Below are positions 1 through 24,500 of a stretch of DNA of 64,000 bases, in pieces. This stretch comes from Mycteria americana (taxonomy: Eukaryota; Chordata; Aves; Ciconiiformes; Ciconiidae). Each line of letters starts with the position of its first letter. Positions within the stretch are counted from its first letter, which is position 1. Both the position numbers and the translations under genes were made by a program. Location of the stretch: assembly GCF_035582795.1 (NCBI RefSeq), contig NC_134368.1:43639501-43703500 (forward strand), read 5' to 3'. The notes below the pieces were generated by a model. The model was not told the origin of the DNA and ran no database searches. It saw only the letters and a program-made list of their open reading frames with translations.

Positions 1-11329
<11,329 letters not shown>

Positions 11330-12240
11330 AAAAGCTAAATAGAGCTCTTGCAGCAATCAAAATTGTCTCCAGAAAATATTTATTAACATTTGGATTTCAT
11401 CAGAACACTTTAAAAGCAAGCACAATACAGTGGATGTTTCCTTAGATCGTTTCAGCTAAAAAAGCAAAAAAGGAAAGATTGAAAAATAATTTGCTTAATT
11501 TTTTTGACAGGACATTGCATTACTAAATTTATTCCAATTCAGAAACATTTTAAAGTACTCAAAAACAAAATGTTCTGTTTCATGTCAAATCCATGGTTTT
11601 GTTAGATTTGAATTGTTTTGTTCTGTCTTTTGTTTTCCATTTGGGTTGGGAAATGGGAAAATCAGTTCCTTAGGAAGTTGCACCTGAGGTGGTCTTAGCC
11701 ATTATTACTTAATCCCAACTGATCCATTCCTCCAACACCTTATGTTGGAATTGGTTTTGTGTGTCACTTTCTGTCTTGTCCTGCTGTATGGCTTCTGGTT
11801 TTGAAGATTTGAAGATAAGTATTTAATTTTACTAAAGTTTTGCCAGATAAAACTGAGGTAAGGATGTTAAAAAATTGAAAATGATCCAGCAAAACTAGGC
11901 TATGATTACAAATAAAACTATTTGGCCTAAGGTCCCTCGCAATTTGCGTGGGTTTTGCAGCTCATTCTCTCATTTGTAAAAGGTTTTCTGATTGCTGGCT
12001 TCCACTTCAATCTGTGAATAATTACTCTGTACCTGTGTTAGAAAATCTCTGGTATGCAAAGGCTTGTGGATGTGCTAATAGAACTGTTCTCTGCTCTTCG
12101 TTAATCAGACGCGTTTTTGAACAGATAGCGTAAGTAACTGAACATGGGCTGTAGTGGAATGGACAATACCCTGACACTGTCAGATGTACAAAGCAAGCAA
12201 AATGGAAAAATAAATAAATGTTTTGATCTCTAATCCCTTG
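11330..12240 (+). other. AADAT: AADAT 3' UTR with candidate polyadenylation signals
   Basis: This is non-coding AT-rich sequence after the AADAT stop. AATAAA hexamers occur at 11911-11916 and, overlapping, at 12209-12214 and 12213-12218. Either group could define the mRNA end; which one is used cannot be told from the sequence. Confidence 0.5.
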
Positions 12241-15200
12241 GTCATTATCATCCCAAACATTTGATACTTGGCAACATGTACAAAGCTTTCAGAAAGTTTT
12301 AACCGTACAGATTCTCCAAGGCTTCCCATTTTGCTTAGTGAGTTAAGTTTTATTTACTGTTTGGATGAAAGCACTGTAGTTTTCCACCAATAGCAGATGC
12401 TTGTTTCCTTATGTGCAAGTATTCAGAATTTCAAAGTAAAAATATGTGTTCAAGGATCCAGCCCATCCTTCAGCAGCTCAGGTAACCCAACCAAATACGG
12501 GTCAGGCACAATCTTGCTTAACTGGAAGTTTCACAAGACTCATGGTTTTAGTAGTAACAATAATTTTCATTCCCTCTTTTCCCCCTACTTATAAATAGCC
12601 TGTGTCATAACAAACTAGCACAGATGTGTGCCTGTCCCAGCATCTCTCCTATCACCAGGATCATTCCAGTGCCTTCAGCCCAGCATCATCTTTCCTCTCT
12701 TACCGTCTCAAGCCTTTTAATTTAGTGACACATCCAAGCCACCTCTGCACTTTGCAGCTTCTTGAGCAGCATATCCAAGCTCAATCCTTTCCCCTCTTCC
12801 CAGATTACTGCGACTTTTAGTCAAGTCCACGTGATTTTCAGACTAATTTTCTCCAATTTGGTATCAGTACATGACGCCTTTCCTCTCAGACCCATTCAAA
12901 GTACTTGGTGTGGTCCCAACTTGTCTGTCACTCCTGCCTTCCTTTTGCAAACATGGGGCTGGGTCTGTTGTCCCACCACACCTCATCTGCAACCCAACCC
13001 GCATCTCCAGGTTCCCCTCTGATCCTCCCTGTCAGCAGCAGGAGCGGGGCTGCCGCTGGCGGGCCGGCGGGCAAGCTGGTGCAGTGGATGCGGTCGGCCC
13101 CACCACAGAGTCAGGCTGGGCTTGGGCAGCCAGGACCCACGGGGTGACAGTGCGGGGAGAGCCCGCAGCCCCACAGCTGCGCTCAGGGCACCAACACTGT
13201 CTTTGAAGACAAACCTGTCCCTTCTTACGCTGTTTGATGGTGCTAACAGGGGTCTAAACTAGCAGTGTCCCCTGTGCAGTGCTGCTTAACAGCAGGTTTG
13301 CACATTTCAACTCAGTTTCTTAACCACGTGTAGAAATTTTGAAAGCTCTGACTTTGCTATCAGTAAGGCAATTTTTATCTTGGGTTCAATTTAGAAAATC
13401 ATTTTGTACAACAGAACGAATTGATGTGTCTGTTTAATTAAAAATATATTTTTACAGAGGAATAAATGTAAATGTCGTATAAGACCGATTTTAGTGCTCG
13501 GGCAAATACTATTGTCATTGTCAAAATACTATTGTCATATTGTCATTCAGCCAGACCTGAATTAGACAAACATAATCAAAATATCATTATTAAGGAAGCT
13601 TTATATTGGTGATGTGTTGAATAATACACCTCGTAACTTCCAGAGATCTAAATGTTAATTTAGTTGAATGTAAGCAAAATGCAATTCCATTTGCTGCGCA
13701 TTAGATGCTTTTGCTATTAGCTAATTTAATTTAGAGAGAGTTTGTTTTTTTCCCTGACTGTGGTGAAGCATCTAGAATTAAATTAATATCCTGAACAATG
13801 CAAATTGAACAATGGCAGTGAAATCTTATATGCACATACTGTTTCCCTGAACCTCTTAAAGCACAGTTTCTGGTCTCCTGGGAGAGAGCATTCACTGTGA
13901 TTAAATGTTCCTGGAGGAAGCCACTTCGAGACAAAAGGAACAGGCTGGGCAGCAGGTTCCCATAGAAAGAAATTCTGTGGCAAATGAAAGTTTTGGGTTT
14001 CCCCTTCTGTTTCATCCATCCAAGAGCAAATAACTCTCATTCATAGCTGGGCTTAAGCCATCTGATGCAAGTGACTGTCTACCACTGGGGAAGAGAGGGC
14101 ACAGAGGAAGGAAAGGGCTCGGTGTGGTAAGCACATCCCCCGATGCTACCTCTGGGCAGTTGTGGCAGAGCTTACAGCAGTGCTGTAGAGAGCTGCTAGA
14201 CATGTGGGCAGCTCTGGGCAGGCTGGGTCTCCAGACTTATTTCTGAGTAGGCAATTACCTGCCCATTCTCTTGTACCTACACTTTGGTTCCACTGGATTT
14301 TCAGGCTTGTGGCAGATGAAAAACACCTAGAAATTCTGGACAAATAGCCACTGTACATGACCCAAACAATTCTGCTGTACAAGGGACATAAATCTCAGCC
14401 CATCTTACGCACATCATCTGTGCACGTGTTGTTCTACACATTTAGACTTGTGCCACACATCCCACTTAGACTTTGCGAGTTTTACAGATGTAGCAAGGGG
14501 GAGCAGTTCTTCCCTGAGAGAATGGAAATATTAACTATAAACAACTTCAACATAATTCCTGAACTACTGCAGAAAATATATTTACAAATTGTAGGTTCAC
14601 ACAGGTCATTGATCTGAAGGAAAATACCCCCCTTCCAAACGAGAGCCCTTCAGCACAGCTGTGATTAATGAATAATTGAGAAAAAAAAAGATTTTTATGG
14701 GGAATTCATGAGAAGAGAGAATGTATGTGTGTACACAATATGACAGTTCTTACATTAAACTGTGAGCGTGTAGGGAATTATTTCATCTAATTGAATGTCA
14801 GGCCCTGAGCACCAGTGGTGGTGTCCAAGAATTTATAGTTTTGTGGAAAACACTTGGCTCAGTTTTGGGGGATTGTCCCTGAAATTCAGAATGCAAGCTT
14901 CATTTTAAACTTCATCCTTTAAAAATCATTTGCTCTGTGTGGAACCTTGTAGTTTAAAACCTTGTGACCTACAGATCTGCAGTACTTTCAGTTCTGCCTT
15001 TGCAATCTGGATTGTGATACACTGGGGCAAATATTTAAAAGAACTCCATTGAGCTGTACTGGTGCATGCCCTAATCTGTCTTGTTTTCTTTATTATTTAA
15101 TAACAGTTTTTGAGCAGCCCACTGTAGGCTGCGTCTTAGATGGGAACAGAATGATTGCAGTGTTTGAACTGTAATCATGCTGAATGAAAAGCACTCGGCG

Positions 15201-15593
15201 AATACAAAGAAACGCACATTTTCATTATTCTAACATTGCTACCAGGAATACCAGTACCCCACTTTTCTCATAATGGCTGTGGAAGCTATTGTGTAACCCT
15301 GCAAAGCTCAGATATCACCATGGGAGAAGGATAAGGGTCTTGCTGATTCATTTCAAGAATGAATATCCCAGAAGTGTGTTAACAAATCTGACTGCTACTA
15401 GAAGATTCCCTGCTAGCTGTACAGAATTTGGAGAATACCTTCAAAATTATATTTTCTTTTTTATTTGCAACTTATATTAAATCAGATCTGGGTTGATATA
15501 GCAAGTGAGTATGCTGTGATGTGACCTGGAAAAAATTAACATGAAGGTATTTCTGTTCCTTGATTTACATAGACCTTTCTCTATGTTTGGCTA
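12241..15593. other. Intergenic DNA, no gene recognised
   Basis: This is mostly AT-rich intergenic sequence. A short GC-rich, CpG-containing patch occurs at about 13020-13200. The open frames over it overlap in several frames on both strands, as GC richness alone would produce, and resemble no family I know. Confidence 0.5.
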
Positions 15594-15650
15594 ATCACAG
15601 AATCGTATAGGTTGGAAAAGACCTTTAAGATCATCGAGTCCAACCGTAAT
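15594..15650 (-). mobile_element. CR1 retrotransposon 3' tail
   Basis: This is the reverse complement of the CR1 3' end. It begins with the terminal CACAGAATC unit and continues through the GGTTGGAAAAGACCTT and ATCATCGAGTCCAACC stretches, also seen in the + copies at 30.4 and 56.5 kb. It is strongly 5'-truncated, and the inner limit is approximate. Confidence 0.85.
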
Positions 15651-17574
15651 AATGAACCGTGAACCTAAAATGTTCAAAAGATTAAAAATATTCTCCTGCA
15701 CTTTCCCCAAAAAAATCAGGCATTCACAGAGGTAGAATACCATTGGCCCGGCCCAGGATTTTGGCTCCTGGTTGTTGTATGCTGGAATTTCTAACCAGAT
15801 CCAGCTTGAGACGCCAGCCCTAAAACCCTCGTGGTATCCAGGTGCATCAGCAGATAGGAAACTCGACCTCTGCAGTGCACATCAGCACCAGCCTGGTGCC
15901 ACGAAGGACAGGGTGGAGCAGCTGTGTGGCTGGAAAAAGCTAGTACTGGAATAAGCGCCAGAAGATGGTGCGGGCACATCCTGAATTAGTAGTGGGCAAA
16001 AGCGCTGAAGCAAGGACAAGGTCGCAGCTTTTGTACACTACATATTTTAGCATGTGAATGCGTGCTGGATCAGCAGAACCCTGGAGGAGCAACTGCTGCA
16101 GCGTCTCTTTCAGGAAGGAGAATATCACCGTCTGTGTAAACCCAGAATCCGGGAATATAAAAACAAACTATTGTTTCTGCAGAAATGAGAAGTCTTTTCT
16201 GTTCTGTTTTCAGCTTCTTCCATCATTTGAATCCAGAAATCTGTTTATTTGTGTCATCAGCATGAATTAGCACCAGTTTGTCTGCATATAAAAACACTTC
16301 AGGAAAAACCTATCCAGTCTGGCTCCTAAGAGAATACCCAGTTTAACTGATATAACATCAGCTTTTCTATGGTTATTTAGCCATGAAAATTTAGCAGAAG
16401 GTAGAACACGTCTTGCTGTGAAACTGATAGCAAAGTTTGATTTTAGCAATCACGAACACGGCTCGTTCGCCTCCATTTTGTAGCCACCAGAATGCAGGAA
16501 CAATTTGAAACACTAAATTTCTTTACCTTTTTTTTACATTTTACTTGTTTTTAATGTCTTTAAATTAAAATTTAAATTGCATCTAGTGAAAGCCAATATT
16601 AAACAAAATTTAACTGGGCAAACTAATCCCTATACTGCTGCTAGTTATGTTTACGAAGTTGCACTAGTGCTAGCCTAGTTATTCCCAGAGACTTTTTTGG
16701 AGTTACATCTGTATTGATTACTTCTTTTTCCCTTTTTCTGGGATAAAGAAGTTTTTCTGACAACATCAAGTTATTTTATTGCCTTATATGGAATCCTCTT
16801 TCAATTAGACAATGTATAATTTAATGCACTCTCTCACTGTCTGCCTCTCCCCCGAAACAATAAAAAGGAGGGATGGAAACACCAGTTCAGTTTTCTTGGT
16901 GGACTATGTAAAATACTATTTTCAACACAGTTCCAAGAACTTGGAAGACATTATTTAATAAGCAAATGAGCTAGTTCCTGCATCTCTGAGGAAGACTGAG
17001 AAGAGTTTCTGTCTTAGTATGGGCATAGCCAGTTAAACAGTAAACATTTTAGGCATCCCACAAACATGAAAGGAAACAGCAAAAAGCCCTTTAGAAATAC
17101 CTAAGAGAGGAAATATTTTATCACGAACCTAAATGAAAAGAGAACAGCCTTAATTCTTACAGATACGTTATTCAGTATCCATTTTTTTCATACCTTTTCC
17201 ACTTCCAGGTATTTAACCCACACTTTTGTATGTCAGGGCATTTTTTTTTCATCTGGACTTCTTTGTTCAGCTCTTTTCACAGATCTCTCTGACCATTCCC
17301 TCCACGGGCCCCCCAGGTAACATATTTTTTCAATAATCAAGGCCAACTATTTTCTTAAAATTGCCAGTATTTTGTTTATCTTTTATTAATTCAATGACCA
17401 AGTATGCTATTACCTTATTCTCTGCCTTTGCTGTAGGTCACATCATACATAATCCCATCAATAATTAATCTCTGGCTGGTGGCAAGTCTGATCCAAACAC
17501 TTTTTCATTTAAAGCAGCCAGCATCACTATAGGAGACCAGCACTGACCTTGGGGAGATGTACCTAAGAAGGGTA
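15651..17574. other. Intergenic DNA, no gene recognised
   Basis: This is AT-rich sequence without supported coding signal. A weak resemblance to the AADAT exon of 4360 near 16740 was considered and rejected. Confidence 0.45.
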
Positions 17575-18146
17575 TGTCCTGGTTTCGGCAGGGATAGAGT
17601 TAATTTTCTTCCTAGTGGCTGCTATAGTGCTGTGTTCTGGATTTAGGATGAGAATAATGCTGATAACACACTGATGTTGGAGTTGTTGCTCAGCAGTGCT
17701 TACACCAGTCAAGGCCTTTTCAGCTTCCCATGCTCTGCCAGGGGCACAAGAAGCTGGGAGGGGGCACAGCCAGGACAGCTGACCCCAACTGGCCAAAGGG
17801 CTATTCCATACCATATGCCGTCATGCTCAGTATAGAAACTGGGGGGAGTTGGCCGGGGGGCAGCGATCGCTGCTCGGGGACGGGCTGGGTGTCAGTCAGC
17901 GGGTGGTGAGCGGTTGCATCACTTGTTTTTTTCCCCTGGGTTTTGTTCCTCTCTCGCTCTCTTGTTGTTTTCCTTCTCATTACAATTTATTATTATTATT
18001 ATTTTGTTCCAATTATTAAACTGTTCTTATCTCAGCCCACAAGTTTTCTCACTTTTGCTCTTCCGATTCTCCCCCGTCCCACCGGGGGGGAGGGTGAGCG
18101 AGCGGCTGGGTGGTACTGAATTGCCGACTGGGGCTAAACCACAACA
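17575..18146 (+). mobile_element. Solo LTR of an endogenous retrovirus-like element
   Basis: This is a 572-bp element with TGTCCTGG at its left end and CCACAACA at its right, the canonical TG...CA ends. It aligns over its length with the reverse complement of 28146-28739. Shared blocks include AGAGTTAATTTTCTTC, AGTGCTTACAC, GGGCTATTCCATACCATATG and GTTTTCTC. The flanks share GGTA (17571-17574 and 18147-18150), a possible target duplication. There is an ATTAAA about 18016 and a TTA-triplet run about 17986-18003. No gag, pol or env coding sequence is attached, so it is a solo LTR left by recombination between two LTRs. Confidence 0.88.
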
Positions 18147-21100
18147 GGTAACTATCAGGAATATAGTATTGCCTATATCTTCAAGTAACAGCAGTTACGC
18201 CACATGAATAAGAGTGTTATTTGTTTCTTCTTCCTAATTGGCATAGTAAAATGTTTCCCATTTTTTACCTTTTTTATTCCTTTTTATTTAGTTATTGTTA
18301 CTTATTACCAGTCATATAAATTAAGAACTAGTCATATTTATCAGGAAACTGACTACTTTGTGGTACTCTGTTTAAACTTTTCTATTGGATACCTTTAGGG
18401 ACTCCTTATTTTTACTCTCAAGATGAATTAGGTTACTCAGCAATAGTATTTTTATGAAGCCTATGACAATGGCCATGTTTCTACAGCCCCATTTAATTCG
18501 CTCCCTAGCAATTCTGTGATAATCCTTAGGTGTTAAATTAGTTCCCACATAATAGATTTCCAGAGAGGACTTTTAGAAAGCAACATGCACATATGATTCA
18601 GGGATTGAACTCTGTGGATATCAATCATGTTTGCAAGTGGTGTTTGCTGTGAACAAAAATCACAGTGATTCATGAGTTTCAAAGCCAGAGGAAATCATCA
18701 TCAGATTTATAATGAAGGCCACGTATTCTCATTATCTCTGAGAAAGATAACCTATCTTGGTTTTAAGGCTTAAAATGATGGAAAACCCACCAGAATAATC
18801 TATCCGATTAAAGAGCCCTTCATTACATGGCGTTCTCTCCAGTCATGTCACTTGTATGAATTCAGCTAATTCCCTAAAGCCAAAAGTAAGAGATAAAAAG
18901 GATATATTTCAGAAGTCTGGAGCTGCTCTCCTAATTAATGAGTTTTCAAAAGAGTCTCCACAGTCTCCTCAAACCCTATCCTAAGCAGGGAATCATGACA
19001 TTTCCCTTTTAGACAGGAAGATTTTGTAAAGTAGATAAGGGAGAGGGTGGGAAATACACCAATGGAAATAATTTCTGTACTGGCAAATCACCCTTTGCTG
19101 CTTGGTGTCAGAAATAAGGAAATCACATTTGAGCCTTTTATGATTATTATATTGTCATAAACAACATAGACATTTGATGTCAGTAGCATTATATTTTTAA
19201 AGGCCATTGGATATGCCTGGTTTTCATCCTGGCAGTTTAGGCCTTGGGCTATTTTGTAAAAGTGGTGTTCAGAAAAATGATCTGGAATTGCTTAGCTGTG
19301 GTACCAAAGCCATGAAGGTGGGATGGGGTAAAAAGCTCCTACAATCCCCTATCTGTTTTTAAAAGTAAAACTGTTTTTCAGAGAGAGTAAAGTATTTAGG
19401 AAGGTGAAGTCCTACTGATTATTTTTGTAGACTCCTGAATGATCAAGTTAGTTTTTAAAATGGAACTAAAATTCCTAAGACAATGACATGGGTTTGATGT
19501 CCTCTTTAATAAAATCCCATATCAAAGTTTCATGACTCAGAATTGTAAGGGCAAGAGGAAATCTTAGCCACATTCTTGTGAGCTTCCTGAATGAAATGGC
19601 AACGCCATGACCACACGTACACCCGCACATTGCCTCTGAGGTCTAATGACGGTGGAAAAGATCTTTGCAAACAGCTCTGACCTTTCTCTCGCTGTTCAAA
19701 CCAGAGTATTGGTGATGCTCAGGACAAATGAAGTGAGAAGGATAACAGTGGAGAAAAGTCCAACAGCAGAGGAGGAAAGGAGAGTAGAACAAAGCGGGTA
19801 AGAAAAGTCCAGTGATAACAGACAAGAAGAAATCTTCCCCAAAGCCACACACAAATTGTTGAGAGCCACTACTCTGTTAGAGATGTTTCTAATACTCGTT
19901 CACAGTGCTAGCCACTCTTTCTGATTGTGAAATGGCCTTCTTTCTCAAGGGACAAAAATGTTTTATTTCTCTGAAATTTACTTATATATTAAGGATGATA
20001 AACATTGGGCCACAACAATCCTGTATGACTATGTAACTACTGACACTTCCAAGGATCTCATTGAAAATACTGCTTACTCTGCTTTTTACCCAGGCTATAA
20101 TGGAATTCTTCTCATAGCTTTGATAACATCTTTACCACCACACTAGAAGTTTAACAGCTGCCACAGCTTGGTACCAGTAACTGCTTCACAGAGCACAGAA
20201 GATACAATATACTGTGATGAATGAGCTACACAAATGTTTTGCCCCTGCCAAAAACTGAAACCTGCAACAAAACCTGTTCACTTGCTCTTATGCAGCACTC
20301 TTCATTCAGAAAATCGTAACTGTTTTATATGTGCAGCCAGCATCACAGCATTAGAAAGCATACAGGGATATGAAACAGATTCCCTAAGGGATGTATAAAA
20401 TGAGCCAGGCACTGCAGTTTGGAAAGAGACTGAAGGCATGCAAGCCAGCTTTACAAAACCAGCGATGGCATAGGCAAAGCGCATAGGGAATGGGTGTGCA
20501 CTATTCTCATCCCAAAAGAAGTAGGGGGGATTTAATCAGCAGATGCGGAAAAAATCCAGGAAAACCTGTTGCATGCACCATAACATTACACAGGACTTTG
20601 TGCGGGCCAAGTATACGAATGGGTCTGAAAAAAGGATTAAACACAACGATTGAGAATAGGTCCATAAAAGACTATTAAACACAATGATCCACATGGTCTA
20701 GATCAGGAGTTCATAATCCAATGATTGCCTGAATGATGGAGGAGCTCAAAGGATTACTAAATATTTCCCCATTTCTTATGCCCTTGCTTTGGCCATTGTC
20801 AGAGACATTATACTGGACTAAAACCATTGGTATAAACTAGAATGGCAATACAGGTGTTTATGTTAGCTTGTCTCTCTGTTTTTAGCAAGGACAATTCAGG
20901 CAAGACAGATTATTGTGTAGGAAGTTAGTGACAGCGAGAATTAAAATCTAGGGACAAGGTTTGGAAGTAATCCTCAATTCATGCACAGGCACCAAGTCAG
21001 TTTGCTGCTAAGTAAGTTCAAGCTTTTCTTTAGGTCACATTTTTTTCCAGTCTTGGCTTGGCTTCTGTGTGCTCAGGTTAAGCCAGTGGCTGCATTATCA

Positions 21101-21463
21101 TGCGGCGTCTATACACAATATCTTATTTCCCCTTTCTAACTGCAGTTGAATATGGATGGAATGAATAGCTGCATTGGAACAACATGTTGGTTATGTACTG
21201 AAGGGAAAAAATCCTAATGGGGTTGCCACGTGGGCAGAGCATTGTAAAAGGCTTTGACCTGGATTTCCCGTTCCTTTCTGAGTAACTTTGAACGAGTCCC
21301 TTCATTCTCTCTGTCCCCATGGGGATAACGATAGCTACCAGCCTTTGTGCAGAACTTTGATATCCAATGATGCTGTTGACATTCCCAGGTACTTACATCA
21401 TCTAATTACTTAGTAGAACCTGACAAAGAATGCAAATTTATTTGAGATTCTTTTCTTTCATAG
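18147..21463. other. Intergenic DNA, no gene recognised
   Basis: This is AT-rich sequence. If the exon relic at 21464 came from a complete AADAT duplicate, its 5' exons should lie here, but I could not find a convincing one. Weak AYS-type similarity at about 20070 is at chance level. Confidence 0.45.
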
Positions 21464-21525
21464 CTGCAAAATATTATTTTCTTATAGAAGAGGATGATCG
21501 ATATCATCTTTTGCAATTCAAAGAG
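21464..21525 (+). pseudogene. AADAT-like exon relic (copy of the EDDPYY exon)
   Basis: This 62-bp segment lies between an intact acceptor (TTTCATAG) and donor (GTAAAA). Read from the third base it gives AKYYFLI-EEDDRYHLLQFKE, with 13 of 20 residues identical to the exon at 1714-1779. It is 4 bp shorter: one codon is missing and one further base is lost, so the phase would break if joined like the intact gene. The catalytic-site motif EDDPYY has become EDDRYH, losing the PLP-contacting tyrosine. No partner exons were recognised close by. It is most likely the remnant of a second AADAT duplicate. Confidence 0.75.
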
Positions 21526-24500
21526 GTAAAAATTCTTTTCTGAATTTACTAATGTTCAGGGGAGGGGAAGAAGAGAGCAGAAAGATAAGAGTATACACCC
21601 TGTCTTTAAGAATCTAAACTGGTAGCTCTTGTATCACTTCCAGTCTAGGAGGGTCATCTCTCCGGTCACTCTGAAGGCAACAGAGAAAGAGAGGCACGTC
21701 CAGATCAGGAGGTGTCATTGCCCTGAGTCACTCCAGCTGCGCTGAAGGCAATTGCCCCATCTCTCTCCACCGAGTGCACGGGGGCCCACAAGACGGTCTC
21801 CTAACTCAGCCTCCCATAATGCACAGTTCGGAATGCAGAAAGTGAGATGCATTTGCGGTAATCCTGTGTTAAATGAGGCAGTTGGATACTACAGGGTCAT
21901 ATACATGCCTTTTAACTTGCCATAGTGGTTCTCACAGTCTTGAGCAGACTGATTTTAAAGTGGCATTTGCTCTAGAAGTCTCACCGTGGCACAGCATCAG
22001 CGGTGTCGCTGAATCACAGTGCCTGTCATTTGTAGATCCCCTTATAAACGCCTCCTAAAAACATCTCCCTGATTAGAGCCGTTGCAAGAACTGGTCCTAT
22101 AGTGTTTTCTTTTCAATTCTATTTGAAGCATAGGGCAGGAAATGGGGAAAAATCATCAATACATTAACAGTAATTATGAGGGAAAATTAAGTTATTAAGA
22201 TTTACAAAGCTTTTTGAACTGGCTTATTTACTAGACACTGCTCTAGGAACCCATCTACACAAATGTCAATTTATGAAGGCCACAATGTACATATCTGCAT
22301 CTGAATTATTCACATCAGTCAATGCAATTCATCTTCCCTATAGCTGAGGTTTAAAATCAGTCAGATGAATCATATTTCTGAGGTTCCTTTTTCCCTTCTG
22401 TAGACAGGGACTCGTTTCATTATAGAGGACTATATTTTAGCTATCAAAAGCTCTGTGAGAAGAATCTCATCTTCCATAGTTCTTTTCATGACATTACATT
22501 TTTGTTGTTCCACATCACACTGGATCTCCTGTTAGAGATGTGTATTAGTGACAGCCTAATGGCAGTTCTTAGAAATTATTGCAATATTTTTTGTTTTCTT
22601 GGTTAATGAAAGCAGATAAAAATGGTGGATTTGGTGTTAATACAACTAGCTCATTTATAACTTCATTTTTGCCTTCATGTCTTAGGCACCAATATTTCTG
22701 TTAGTGGAAACTGAGGGCCTGATACGTCTCCTATTTTTCCTCCTGGATAAGCGCTGCTTCAGAATAGTGACCGGGAAATAACTCTACAATGTGCAGACAG
22801 CTGTGGTTCCCAGCACTCTATATTACTCTTCTCACAGGTACAACTCTATTCCAGTCACATTAAGTCCATACACCCAACCAGTCATCTTTGCCATTAAAGG
22901 TACCTTTTTATAGCAGGCCTAAAGAGTTCACTTTTCTACTTAGTTGAGATTTATTAAAAATAAAATTGGGCCTTTTAACTGATCCCAACACTCATATTAT
23001 CAGCACAGTTCTACGAATGCAGATCTGAGAGCATATCTTGGCACTTTCACATAGAGGAGTACCAATGTGCAAATAACAAAGAAATGCCTTTCCTTTTTAC
23101 GCATGCCAGCTCCACTTTCTTGCATGAGGTTAAACAGGAGCACGGTTAGAGAGCTGTAAAAAGGGCAGGTCATGTGGAAACAATATTGTGCCAGTAAAGC
23201 AAAATTTTAAAGGAGCAAAGCTTTTTCTGTTAAGCCTTACAGCATTAAGAATATGGTCCACAACACCTGTGTTAGAAAAGCATGAATAGGTAGAGCCTTG
23301 GGGTGTTCACATTAGAAGATAAAATGGGCTGGAAAGCAATGAGTGGTTTCAAACTAAAATGTCATTCACCACATCAGAGAAGCAGCAGAAAGATAAGACA
23401 TTTTAGCAAGTCTCCAGGTCATAATATTTAGATAGAGCTTAGCCCACAGAACTGCTGTCCTACCACTCCAAATGTAGACAAGATCCATAACTGACAAAGC
23501 AGGACTCAAATTATTAAGCAGTAATAATGATAATTCTTTCTTGGGTACCATTATCCCACCATCTTCAGACATGGAAATGCGGCTTCCTGAAGCACGTAGG
23601 TAAGTGATGCGTTTGTATTACTATACAACATTTTCCTTTTCCATTGCTGAAACTGGCATTAGTTAGATAAAAGACAAAGTAACAATAAACATGGACTTCG
23701 ATGTAAACTTCCCAATGGGGAGGTCTCCAAACATCTGCCACTTGGAACGCTACCTGTAATTTTAAATTGAAACTTACATCGGGAATTGCTTGACACTATT
23801 TCTAAGAAACGGTTTTATTTTTTGCCTCGCATGTTTTAATTACAGGCTCAAAATTTCCTTTGTCTTGAATCTGCCCAATCCCACTGCAATCACAGATACA
23901 GAATTCTGTTCTCACATAGTTTGGTTCCTGGCCACGTAAGAAGAAAACTCAAGAAGAAAACTTTTCAGGAAGCGTCTGATCTGAAGAGGTATTGCAAAGA
24001 ACAGCAGATAAGAAAAAATAATTCCATGTATTTATGCTGTCGAAGAACAATACACTTTAATTCCTTTAAATTTATTTTCACAGCTCATAAGTTATTCTTA
24101 TAGCTCATTTTCTAGAGCAAATTATCTCAAATTAAGGCACATCTTAAGAAAACTATTGCAGTGTCTTAATTCTGAAGTACTGTTGTTCTCTGGTCATGCA
24201 TCCAGTGGTAGCACAGATCCTATTTATTCTGTATAATCTTCCTTCAGAGTGCATCTCTAGACCAGATGGACCAAGCGGGCATAGTGCTGCTGAATATGAA
24301 TAGCCCTGGGTGAACAGATGCATCTGATAAAGTCGTTCAGGAGAAGGTGTTTGTATTTATACTGTGTTCTGGGGCCCTATGTTTTTGCTCAATCTTATCT
24401 GCAAAATAAGATTTTATTTTCTCCACCAGACAGTATCAAACCAGATCTGGTTTGCTGTGGTTTGAGGTGGTAAATAGGTCAATTGCTGCCACAGCTATAA

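Noticed and set aside
16735..16790. T-rich tract followed by TTTTTCTGACA, like the start of the AADAT exon at 4360
   Set aside because: It lacks the AG acceptor and lies before the other relics, so the order is wrong; similarity is confined to about 12 bases.
19958..20146. 62-codon frame with ENTAYSA, recalling the DEPAYSGT motif of AADAT
   Set aside because: Only three consecutive residues match and no splice sites fit; judged chance.
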